In this document: piece after piece, positions 22,635 through 32,166 of the stretch
How the letters are laid out: every line of letters starts with the position of its first letter
Position numbering within the stretch: position 1 is the first letter of the stretch
From: an uncultured Lentisphaerota bacterium
Lineage (GTDB): Bacteria; Verrucomicrobiota; Kiritimatiellia; RFP12; UBA1067
Direction: 5' to 3'
DNA: 39,474 nucleotides
Assembly: GCA_900321255.1 (NCBI GenBank)
Contig: ONVK01000011.1
Span: 1 to 39,474, forward strand
Position numbers and translations under genes: made by a program
The notes under the pieces: model-generated
The model's input: only the letters and a program-made list of their open reading frames with translations
Databases searched by the model: none
What the model was told of the DNA's origin: nothing

Positions 22635-24033
22635 GATAGACGTTTTGCGCGTCGAGCGCCTTCGCGATGTCGGAATACGCGAGCGCGCGCGGCGAGACGC
22701 CCTTCTTCGCGGCAAGGCCTGCGGCCACGCCCGCAGCCTGGCCAGTCATGAAGCACGGCGCAATCAGGCGGAAGGTGTCGATCGAGTCGCCCTTCCCGAG
22801 GCAGCGGCCTGCGCAGAGCAGGTGGTCGACCTTCTTGGGAAGAATCTGGCGATAGGAGACGCGGAACGCCTTGTGCGGGCCGTCAACGCCGCACCAGCCG
22901 ATGCAGTCCCGTATCTTGTCGCTCTCCTCGACGATCTCCTTTCTTCCCATGACGTACTCCGCCGCAATAAGGCGCGACTGGCGGGCGCCAATCTGCGAAG
23001 CGGAATTCGACGTGTAGACCTTCTCCCAGCCGGGCGTGGAGCGCATCGACAGGACGGTCTGCCAGTTCGCCTTGCGCCATTTCACCTCGGCGGCCGAGAG
23101 GTCCCTCACGGAAAGGCCGTTGCCCGTAAGCATGCCGGAATGACCCCAGCGCGCGTCGGGATTGCCCTCGTTGCCGTGGAGCGGGAATGTCGCCTTCGCA
23201 CCCTGCGGCGGGTTGATCGTGTCCATGTTGGCCCAGCGGAACACCGTCGAGATGGGGCATGTCACCTGGCTGTAGTCGCCGCCGGCGAGGAAGAGCATGT
23301 CCGCATCGCCCGTGCAGTCGACCACCTCGCGCGCGAGAATCGCCTGGCGACCCTGCTTCGACTCGAACACGACGCCTTTCACCGCATCACCGTCCTGAAT
23401 CACGTCGACGCCCCAGGAATGGAAGAACATCTCCACCTTGTTCTCGGCGATCATTTCATCCATGATTACCTTGGCCGCCTCGGGGTCGACCGTAGGCTGC
23501 CAGTGCCTATTGGGACAGGCCGGTTCGGGCAGGCTGCAGAAGTCTCTGCCGAACTTCCCCGCGCGGAGCATGAACTCCTCGCAGACGCCGCGCGTGACAA
23601 GGCTCCAGCTGCCGTCGTTCTTCGCGCACGTCGCGAGCACGATAAGGACCATGCCGTTCGTAAACAGGCCGCCAAGCGACCCGTAGCGCTCGACAAGCGC
23701 GACCCTCGCGCCGGTACGCGCAGCCGAAACTGCCGCCGCGAACCCCGCGGGCCCTCCGCCAACGACGACGACATCCGTCTCGTGGAAGACCGGAACCTCC
23801 CGCGCGGGCTGAATGACCTTGCCGTCCTTCAGGAAAGCGCTCGCGCCGTCCTCCATAGTGCGGGGCAGAGGGAAGATGTGCTTCCCGAACCAGACGTTCT
23901 CGGGATCGCCGCAGCTGCCCTCAGGCAGTCTGCCGGTGATCGGGACATACTCGTCGCCGAAAGCCGCGCCCGTCGCAACGGCTGCGCCGCCGAGCCCCAG
24001 CTTCTTCAGAAATTCGCGTTTCGTGATTTGCAT
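22627..24033 (-). CDS. Secreted FAD-dependent oxidoreductase (FAD_oxidored-type)
   Basis: A 468-residue flavoprotein. The N-terminus TKREFLKKLGLGGAAVATGA looks like a Tat signal with Lys-Arg instead of twin Arg. The Rossmann FAD motif is TDVVVVGGGPAGFAAAVSAARTGARVALVER. A C-terminal FAD segment reads DHLLCAGRCLGKGDSIDTFRLIAPCFMTGQAAGVAAGLA. Families of this type are abundant in polysaccharide-degrading Planctomycetes, Verrucomicrobia and Lentisphaerae, and their substrates are mostly unknown. The ATG at 24033 is 7 nt after TAAAAT with no Shine-Dalgarno; longer in-frame extensions upstream enter xseA and are not credible. It is a single-gene unit, convergent with the small basic protein gene. 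Confidence 0.85.
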   Translation of the reverse strand: MQITKREFLKKLGLGGAAVATGAAFGDEYVPITGRLPEGSCGDPENVWFGKHIFPLPRTMEDGASAFLKDGKVIQPAREVPVFHETDVVVVGGGPAGFAAAVSAARTGARVALVERYGSLGGLFTNGMVLIVLATCAKNDGSWSLVTRGVCEEFMLRAGKFGRDFCSLPEPACPNRHWQPTVDPEAAKVIMDEMIAENKVEMFFHSWGVDVIQDGDAVKGVVFESKQGRQAILAREVVDCTGDADMLFLAGGDYSQVTCPISTVFRWANMDTINPPQGAKATFPLHGNEGNPDARWGHSGMLTGNGLSVRDLSAAEVKWRKANWQTVLSMRSTPGWEKVYTSNSASQIGARQSRLIAAEYVMGRKEIVEESDKIRDCIGWCGVDGPHKAFRVSYRQILPKKVDHLLCAGRCLGKGDSIDTFRLIAPCFMTGQAAGVAAGLAAKKGVSPRALAYSDIAKALDAQNVYHD

Positions 24034-24040
24034 ATTCGGT

Positions 24041-24046
24041 ATTTTA
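24041..24046 (-). promoter_or_regulatory. FAD oxidoreductase promoter, extended -10 TTTTGGTAAAATAC (leaderless)
   Basis: The minus-strand hexamer TAAAAT is preceded by TTTTGG and is 7 nt from the ATG. It sits in the short gap after xseA. Confidence 0.65.
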
Positions 24047-24074
24047 CCAAAACCGCACGCGGCGTGGAAGCGGC

Positions 24075-25358
24075 TCAGCGGACTTCGCTGACGATTTCGC
24101 CGCTTGCGAGACGCGTGCGGAGCATATCGCCCTTCGAGACCTGCTCCGCGGACTTTACAACCGCTCCCGACGCGTCGGTGGTGAGCGAATATCCGCGCTC
24201 GAGCACCGAATACGGGGAAAGCATCGCGAGCTTGGTCCGGAGCCGCTCGAACTCGGATTCCCTGCGCGTGAGGTTCAGGACGACGGAAGATCCCAGCGCG
24301 GCCGAGAGCGAATCGATCCTGTGCGAGAAGTCGGAGGCGCGCGCGGACAGCGCGACGCCGAGCGCCGAGGAAAGCACCTCCACCCTGTGCGCAGCGTCGG
24401 CGGCCCTCGCCTGAAGCGCGGGAGCGAGCGCGGATGAAAGATGGTCGGTGCGCTGCGCAAACCATTCATACCTGGCGCGGAGAGTCTTGACAAGCCCGTT
24501 GTCGAGCGTAGAGAGCCGCGAACGCAGCTCGTCAAGGACGGGGACCGCCATCTCCGCGGCGATGGACGGAGTCCCCGCGCGGACATCCGCGGCGAAGTCG
24601 CAAAGCGTATAGTCCGTCTCGTGGCCTACGGCGGAGATCGTAGGGACCTTTGACGCCGCGACGGCGCGGACGAGAGCTTCGTCGTTGAAGCAGAAAAGGT
24701 CCTCGAAGCTCCCGCCGCCTCGCGCGACAATCAGCAAGTCGGGCCTGAAACCGGAATCCTCGCTGTTGAAGTACTCGATGCCTGCGATGATCGTCTTCGG
24801 GGCGTCTGCGCCCTGCACCTGCGCGGGGAAGAGCCGTATCTCGAGGTTCGGGAAACGCCTGGTCAGCACCGTGCACATGTCGTGTATGACCGCTCCGGCC
24901 TCGCTCGTCACGATGCCTATGCGGCGCGGCATGAACGGAAGAGGACGCTTGCGCGTGGGATCGAAGAGCCCTTCGCCCTCGAGCTTCGACTTGAGCGCCA
25001 TGTAGCGCTGCATAAGATCGCCGAGACCGGCGAGCATCGCGGAGAGGACGACGATCTGGTAGTTTCCGCGTGGCGGATAGACAGTCACGTTTCCGTAGAC
25101 CTTGACCTTGGCGCCGTCCTTCAGGCCGTCGGCGAGCTCGGGGTGCCGCGCGATGCACGACTCGTAAGGCCCAGCGAACATCACGGCGGAAACCTGCGCA
25201 CCCTCGTCCTTGAGGGTGAAGTAGCAGTGTCCCGACGGATACCGCTTCCATCCGCTGACCTCGCCCTCGACGACGACCTTGGAGAAACCGCCCTCGATCG
25301 TGCGCTTCAGCGCGGCGGTCAGCGAGGATACGGTAAACTCTGGATGAGCCGCGGCCAT
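24075..25358 (-). CDS. xseA: Exodeoxyribonuclease VII large subunit
   Basis: A 427-residue nuclease subunit that degrades single-stranded DNA together with XseB. The N-terminal OB-fold is FSKVVVEGEVSGWKRYPSGHCYFTLKDEGAQVSAVMF. The catalytic region holds RRIGIVTSEAGAVIHD, LLIVARGGGSFEDLFCFNDE and SAVGHETDYTLCDFAADVRAGTPSIAAE. A coiled-coil C-terminus follows, ending ERGYSLTTDASGAVVKSAEQVSKGDMLRTRLASGEI. The xseB partner is not in the window. It starts 4 nt after the ftsW stop, so it belongs to the gyrB-murD-LysM-ftsW unit. Confidence 0.94.
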   Translation of the reverse strand: MAAAHPEFTVSSLTAALKRTIEGGFSKVVVEGEVSGWKRYPSGHCYFTLKDEGAQVSAVMFAGPYESCIARHPELADGLKDGAKVKVYGNVTVYPPRGNYQIVVLSAMLAGLGDLMQRYMALKSKLEGEGLFDPTRKRPLPFMPRRIGIVTSEAGAVIHDMCTVLTRRFPNLEIRLFPAQVQGADAPKTIIAGIEYFNSEDSGFRPDLLIVARGGGSFEDLFCFNDEALVRAVAASKVPTISAVGHETDYTLCDFAADVRAGTPSIAAEMAVPVLDELRSRLSTLDNGLVKTLRARYEWFAQRTDHLSSALAPALQARAADAAHRVEVLSSALGVALSARASDFSHRIDSLSAALGSSVVLNLTRRESEFERLRTKLAMLSPYSVLERGYSLTTDASGAVVKSAEQVSKGDMLRTRLASGEIVSEVR

Positions 25359-25362
25359 TTCG

Positions 25363-26532
25363 TCATACTCTCGTCAGAACGCTCCGCGCGAGAATGCGTT
25401 TCTTGTCGCGGTAGGAATGGATGCCTACGGAGAGTATCGTGCCGACGGCGAAGAATGCGCTCAGGAGGTTGGTGCCTCCATAGCTGAAGAACGGCAGCGC
25501 CATTCCCTTTGTCGGAAGCGCCTCGCACACGACGCCGAGGTTGAACACCGCCTGGAAGAACACGATGAACGCCATGCCGATGACGAGGAAACGCCCGAAC
25601 CTGTCGGATGCGTTGCGTGCGATGTAGACCGAGATGCAGAAGAAGACAAGGAACAGCACGACAACCGCGATGGAAAAGAAGAGCCCGAGCTCCTCGGCGC
25701 CCACGGCGAAGATGAAGTCTGTGTGGCATTCCGGAAGATAGTACTGCTTCTGCATCGACTTGCCGAGGCCGACGCCAAGGATGCCGCCGTTCTTTATCGC
25801 AACAAGCGCCATGTGCGCCTGGTACGCCGCGGCATCCATGTTCGCCGTAGTCACCTTCTCGGCCGTCTCCTGCGAACTGTTCAGAAAAGCAAGCAGGCGG
25901 CGCACACGGTTCGCGTTGAAGGCCATCACCACGCCGGCTCCGACAGCGCCGACAATCCCCGCCGGGATAAGGTGGCGAAGCCGCACTCCCGCCACGAACA
26001 TGACAAGCCCGCCGGCCGCGCCGATGACCATAACCGAACCGAAGTCGGGCTCCTTGATGACGAGCAGCGCATAGACAGCCACAAGGCAGCACGGCACGAC
26101 AAGGCCCTTGACGAACAATTCCACGCGCCAGGCAGCCCTGTCGAGCCAGACGGCGAGCATGATCACGATGGCGAGCTTTGCGAATTCGCTCGGCTGCACG
26201 TTGACAGGCCCGAGCTTTATCCAGCGGAACGACCCGTTGATCTCGCGACCACCAAGCTGGGGAAAGACGAACAGCAGAAGAATGGCCACCGCGATATAGA
26301 ACAGCCATGCGAGGCCGGGGATGTCGCGCCATCCGTGGTAGTCGAAAAGAGCGGCCGCAACCGCGATGACGATGCCTATGCCGAGGTAGATGAACTGCCT
26401 CTTCATGAAGAAGTAGGCGTCCTTGTGCAGGCGAATCCCGTTCGCCTCGCTTGCGCTCGAGAGAACAACAAGCCCCAGCGCCACGAGAGCCGCGACAACC
26501 AGGGCGAATGCAAATAGTGCGGACTTGCGCAC
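25363..26532 (-). CDS. ftsW: FtsW-type peptidoglycan polymerase (SEDS family)
   Basis: A 389-residue inner-membrane glycosyltransferase of the SEDS family with about 10 hydrophobic helices. Motifs include NGSFRWIKLGPVNVQPSEFAKLAIVI, the conserved KEPDFGSVMV and the C-terminal LPTKGMALPFFSYGGTNLLS, typical of FtsW/RodA. FtsW rather than RodA is favoured by the linkage to murD and the LPTKG motif. The start is a GTG at 26532, six nt after the LysM gene stop codon. It would act at the septum with a cognate class B PBP not in this window. Confidence 0.9.
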   Translation of the reverse strand: MRKSALFAFALVVAALVALGLVVLSSASEANGIRLHKDAYFFMKRQFIYLGIGIVIAVAAALFDYHGWRDIPGLAWLFYIAVAILLLFVFPQLGGREINGSFRWIKLGPVNVQPSEFAKLAIVIMLAVWLDRAAWRVELFVKGLVVPCCLVAVYALLVIKEPDFGSVMVIGAAGGLVMFVAGVRLRHLIPAGIVGAVGAGVVMAFNANRVRRLLAFLNSSQETAEKVTTANMDAAAYQAHMALVAIKNGGILGVGLGKSMQKQYYLPECHTDFIFAVGAEELGLFFSIAVVVLFLVFFCISVYIARNASDRFGRFLVIGMAFIVFFQAVFNLGVVCEALPTKGMALPFFSYGGTNLLSAFFAVGTILSVGIHSYRDKKRILARSVLTRV

Positions 26533-26538
26533 TTCGAC

Positions 26539-27531
26539 TTACTGCTGCTGCGCGTCGGCAGGGAGTTTCAGGATCTGGCCTGCGACGAGCTTGTCGTTCT
26601 CGCCGAGATTGTTGAGCTCGCGCACTGCGGCCGCGCTCACGCCGAAGCGGATGGACACGTCGGTCAAATCATCGCCCTCCTGGACGGTATAGGTCGGAAC
26701 GGGCGCGGCCTCATCGACGACGGGAGTCTGGGCGGGCGCCTCGACCGTCTGCTCGACAGGCGCCGCGACAGGCTCGGCAGGCACTTCTGCGGGCGCCTTG
26801 ACCTCTGGCGCGGCAGCCTTCTTCTCGACGGCCTTGGCCTCGACCTTCTTGGCGACGACGACCTTCTCGGCCGGGATCTTCAGCTTCTGGCCGATTTTGA
26901 GGACGTCGGACTCGAGACCGTTGAGTTCCTTGAGCTGGCGGATGTTGATGCCGTTGCCGTAGGCAATCGCGCCGAGCGTGTCGCCCGACTTGACGACGTA
27001 CTCCTTCGTCGCGCCGGAGTAGGGGGCGTAGGCCTTGGCCGTCTTCTGCGCCTGCGGCTTTGCGAAGGCGCCTTCCGGAACCTTCTGCTCGCCGACATCG
27101 AGCTTCCCGGGAAGCTTGAGCTTCTGGCCGATGCGGATGTTGTCGTCCTTGAGGTTGTTGAGACGCTTGATCGAATTGATCGTCACGTTGTACTTCTTGG
27201 AGATCTTCGCGAGGTAGTCACCGCGCTGGACGATGTACACCGTGTACTCAGGCTCCGGCGGAGGAAGCGGCTTCGCTTCCTTCTTGACGACGATGCACTG
27301 GCAGTCGGGGGCGCCGCACTGGCAAGGCTCTGTATGCTTCGTTCCAGGCGCGCATGTGCAGTGCTTCTCTTCGACGACGGGAGTGCCGACAGGAGCGGCG
27401 TCAGGCTCGACCTGCGTCCCGACATCCTTCACGTCGGCCGTCTGCGACGGTTTGCGCTGATAGTTGGGATCCTTGCAGCCGGCGATCACAGCGACCGCGG
27501 CAATTCCGAGAACGATGCCGAGCTTGTTCAT
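26539..27531 (-). CDS. LysM-domain lipoprotein with a six-cysteine cluster
   Basis: A 330-residue predicted lipoprotein; the lipobox VIAGC gives the lipidated Cys at residue 19. Three LysM peptidoglycan-binding repeats occur at about 97-141 (YTVYIVQRGDYLAKISKKYNVT), 174-218 (EYVVKSGDTLGAIAYGNGIN) and 282-325 (TYTVQEGDDLTDVSIRFGVS). Between the lipobox and the first LysM is a compact CTC...CQC...CQC cluster, six Cys in about 22 residues, that could bind a metal or form disulfides. A Pro/Ala/Glu-rich linker joins repeats 2 and 3. It has no catalytic domain, so a scaffold or cell-wall anchor is likely. It sits between murD and ftsW, which fits a cell-wall role. Confidence 0.88.
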   Translation of the reverse strand: MNKLGIVLGIAAVAVIAGCKDPNYQRKPSQTADVKDVGTQVEPDAAPVGTPVVEEKHCTCAPGTKHTEPCQCGAPDCQCIVVKKEAKPLPPPEPEYTVYIVQRGDYLAKISKKYNVTINSIKRLNNLKDDNIRIGQKLKLPGKLDVGEQKVPEGAFAKPQAQKTAKAYAPYSGATKEYVVKSGDTLGAIAYGNGINIRQLKELNGLESDVLKIGQKLKIPAEKVVVAKKVEAKAVEKKAAAPEVKAPAEVPAEPVAAPVEQTVEAPAQTPVVDEAAPVPTYTVQEGDDLTDVSIRFGVSAAAVRELNNLGENDKLVAGQILKLPADAQQQ

Positions 27532-27538
27532 TTTCTTT

Positions 27539-28675
27539 TTATCCTTCTTTCTTGACGAGTCGCGCGAAGACTTCCCCGCGCTCCCCGAAACTTTTAAACT
27601 GGTCGAAACTCGCGGTTCCAGGCGAAAGGAGCACCGTATCGCCCTTCTCCGCTTCGCGCCTCGCTGCTTCTACCGCCTTGTCCATCGTCTCGCAGACTTC
27701 GCAGTCCACGGCGTCTGACCAGGCAGAACGAAACTCCTCGGCGCAACGCCCTATAAGATACACTTTTTTGACCCGTTTTGTCAAGATGGGCAAGGCGCTT
27801 TTCGGGTCATCGCCCTTGGGGAGCCCGCCGGCGATGAGACGTGTTTTCCCGCCAGACATAGCGACGCCGGCGGCAAGCGCCGCCACGGAAGTCGCCTTCG
27901 AGTCGTCGACATATCTCACGCCGTCCAGTTCTGCGACAGTCTGGAATCGATGCGGCAGCGGCTTGAACTCGCTGAACGCGCGCGCAATCACCGCGTCATC
28001 CAACCCAGCCGCGCGCATCAGCGCGACGGCGTATGCGCCATTGGCGCGAAGGACGTCGTTGTCGAAATAACACCCCTTTGGAACGGCCGCCATATCGCAC
28101 CGTGCGTCGCCCGGCGCAAACCCAACCTTCGCAAAGTCCATAAGCCGCAGCTTCAGTGCGTGGTAGGCCTCCGCCGAGCCGTGCCTGTCGAGATGGTCTT
28201 CCTGCAAGTTGAGTATCGCCGCGGCTTCGAACGTGCCGGGCGGAAGGTTTGTCGTCTCCATCATGAACGACGACACCTCGACTACCGCCCATGCCGGAGT
28301 TGAATGCCGAAAGCTGGAAGCCGAAAGTTGATTTGCAAGCTCTGAAACGGGGAGCCCGTAGTTTCCGCACGGCGTCGCGTGAAGCCCCGCGAGATTGAGC
28401 GCGTCGGCGACAAGTTTCACTACGCTCGACTTGCCCTTCGAGCCGGTGACCGCGAGCATCTTAACACCAAGTTTCTTTAGCTCTCGGCAACCGAACTCAA
28501 GCTCGCTCATGACGCGCACGCCAGGGCTTGCGATTACAAGCCCGACGCCATCTGCAAACTCGACCTGACTCCCTTGCGACTCGGCAAGCGCCGCCGCGGC
28601 CTTTCCGCTCGTCCCCTTGCCAATAACGAGCACTTTCTTGGGCTCCTCTGCACGCTTAGACGACGCAGCAGGCAT
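27539..28675 (-). CDS. murD: UDP-N-acetylmuramoyl-alanine--D-glutamate ligase, compact form
   Basis: A 378-residue ligase that would add D-Glu to UDP-MurNAc-L-Ala. The ATP loop is AVTGSKGKSSVVKL, followed by VVEVSSFMMETT, NLQEDHLDRHGS, VDDSKATSVAAL, and the MurD-specific C-terminus LLSPGTASFDQFKSFGERGEVF. The N-terminal domain is far shorter than in E. coli MurD (438 residues): VLVIGKGTSG goes almost directly to VIASPGV. About residues 115-125 (NQLSASSFRHST) are encoded by a short-repeat insertion. The start at 28675 is the first plausible ATG; a GTG just after the gyrB stop is an alternative. It is followed tightly by the LysM gene. Confidence 0.88.
   Translation of the reverse strand: MPAASSKRAEEPKKVLVIGKGTSGKAAAALAESQGSQVEFADGVGLVIASPGVRVMSELEFGCRELKKLGVKMLAVTGSKGKSSVVKLVADALNLAGLHATPCGNYGLPVSELANQLSASSFRHSTPAWAVVEVSSFMMETTNLPPGTFEAAAILNLQEDHLDRHGSAEAYHALKLRLMDFAKVGFAPGDARCDMAAVPKGCYFDNDVLRANGAYAVALMRAAGLDDAVIARAFSEFKPLPHRFQTVAELDGVRYVDDSKATSVAALAAGVAMSGGKTRLIAGGLPKGDDPKSALPILTKRVKKVYLIGRCAEEFRSAWSDAVDCEVCETMDKAVEAARREAEKGDTVLLSPGTASFDQFKSFGERGEVFARLVKKEG
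28306..28333. repeat. Two 14-nt repeat units inside murD
   Basis: GCCGAAAGCTGGAA is followed by GCCGAAAGTTGATT, two 14-nt (2 x 7) units. Translated on the minus strand this gives an extra segment of about 9 residues between GLPVSEL and VVEVSSF compared with E. coli MurD. Confidence 0.6.
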
Positions 28676-28688
28676 GGCCTCGACCCGA

Positions 28689-28724
28689 AGGCTCCTCCTC
28701 GGGGAGCCCTCGGCGAATACGCCG
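28689..28724 (-). promoter_or_regulatory. Two adjacent hairpins between gyrB and murD
   Basis: CGGCG-AATA-CGCCG (28711-28724) and GGCTCC/GGAGCC with a 7-nt loop (28690-28708) lie in the 88-nt gap. Neither is followed by a U-tract. They may separate expression of gyrB from the downstream wall genes. Confidence 0.4.
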
Positions 28725-28763
28725 TATCCCCTCGCTCGGACCTTCGCCGTGTCGGCCACGCTA

Positions 28764-31004
<2,241 letters not shown>

Positions 31005-31026
31005 TCACATCCTTTTAAACAGGGAT

Positions 31027-31032
31027 ATTATA
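31027..31032 (-). promoter_or_regulatory. gyrB promoter, extended -10 ATGGTATAATAT (leadered)
   Basis: The minus-strand TATAAT is preceded by AAAAATGG. The predicted start near 31020 leaves a leader of about 19 nt that carries the Shine-Dalgarno AAAGGA, unlike the leaderless neighbours. Confidence 0.7.
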
Positions 31033-31065
31033 CCATTTTTTCCCTGTCTCATGGGGCGAAAACAG

Positions 31066-32166
31066 TCACATTCCGCGAAGTTTCGCGAACGCCTCGAAGA
31101 AGCCGGGGTACGACTTCGCCACGCATTCGGGGTTGTCGATCTCCACTGGCGAATCGGCGATCGTGGCGCCGACGGCGATCGCCATCGCTATCCGGTGGTC
31201 GTCGAACGCGTGGAACTCGCCGCCCGAGAACCTGCCGCCTTCGCCGTGGACGGTGAAAGCGTCTTCCTCCGCCTCGGAACCTACGCCGAAACGCTTGAGG
31301 ACGTCTGCCATCGCAGAGACGCGGTCCGACTCCTTGAGCCGCAGGCGACGCGTCCCGGAGAAGCGCGTCACGCCCGCCGACGCGCCCGCGAGCACAGCGA
31401 GCGCCGGGAAAAGATCGGGGCAGCCCGAGACGGACACTTCGACCGCCTCGCCCTTCCACGCGGCGGCGATGCGCGGCGCAAGCTCCGCGACCGCGCGGTC
31501 GGGCTGCGACGAATGCTGGTCAAGCCCGTCGAACATGACGAGGCTCCCCATCGCGTTCATAGCATACCAGAACGCCGCGCCCGACCAGTCGAGCTCGACA
31601 CTGACGTCTGGCTGGGGAACATACTTCTGCCCGCCGGGGACGTCGAAACCGTCGTCACGAACGGCGACATATATCCCCGCTCCGGAGAGAACGCGAAGAG
31701 TCATGTCGACGTATCCGCGCGATTCAAGAGGCGTCGTGAAGCGTATCTGGGAGTCGCCCTCGAGAATCGGCAGCGCAAAAAGAAGCCCCGTCACGAACTG
31801 CGACGAGACGTCGCCTGCGAGCTCGTGGAGGCCGCTCTTGAGGCCGGAATAGTCCATCTGCGGCCGCTCGGAGAGGCGCCCGCGCGTAAGAAACGTAACA
31901 GACTTTCCGAGTGCGGCCGCGACTGGACCGAGAAACCGCCTTGTGGAGCCGCTTTCGCCGCAGTCGAGAACCGCGAGCTGCCCGTCGCCCTTCAGCGCCT
32001 CGAGGCAGCGCTTTGTGGCGAGTATGTCCTCGCTGTCGCCTTCCGCGGGCGCAAGGCGCGAATAGTCGCCGGCGAGGAAATCGGCCACAAGCAGGCGGTG
32101 TTCGTGCGATTTGGAACGCGGAATCTTGACAGAACCGGTACGCTTACCGGGTTGAATCGCAATCAT
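31066..32166 (-). CDS. aroA: 3-phosphoshikimate 1-carboxyvinyltransferase (EPSP synthase), compact form
   Basis: A 366-residue enzyme of the shikimate pathway, joining PEP to shikimate-3-phosphate. Motifs include VKIPRSKSHEHRLLVADFL, DCGESGSTRRFLGPV, VSSQFVTGLLFALPI, LRLKESDRVSAMADVL and FDDHRIAMAIAVGA. It is shorter than the usual 410-430 residues: about 25 residues between the RP of SERPQ and GDVSSQF are missing compared with typical forms. The CGESGST signature differs from the E. coli GNAGT type. The start codon overlaps the aroKB stop by one base (TGATG), so the two are translationally coupled. Confidence 0.92.
   Translation of the reverse strand: MIAIQPGKRTGSVKIPRSKSHEHRLLVADFLAGDYSRLAPAEGDSEDILATKRCLEALKGDGQLAVLDCGESGSTRRFLGPVAAALGKSVTFLTRGRLSERPQMDYSGLKSGLHELAGDVSSQFVTGLLFALPILEGDSQIRFTTPLESRGYVDMTLRVLSGAGIYVAVRDDGFDVPGGQKYVPQPDVSVELDWSGAAFWYAMNAMGSLVMFDGLDQHSSQPDRAVAELAPRIAAAWKGEAVEVSVSGCPDLFPALAVLAGASAGVTRFSGTRRLRLKESDRVSAMADVLKRFGVGSEAEEDAFTVHGEGGRFSGGEFHAFDDHRIAMAIAVGATIADSPVEIDNPECVAKSYPGFFEAFAKLRGM

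Noticed and set aside
22627..24465. Longer N-terminus for the FAD oxidoreductase starting inside xseA
   Set aside because: The extra residues are Arg-rich antisense-like sequence of xseA; the ATG at 24033 begins a Tat-like signal right after a promoter.
31033..31065. Terminator after aroA
   Set aside because: Only a 4-bp stem (CTGT/ACAG) could be drawn, and the T-run belongs to the opposite strand of the gyrB promoter.
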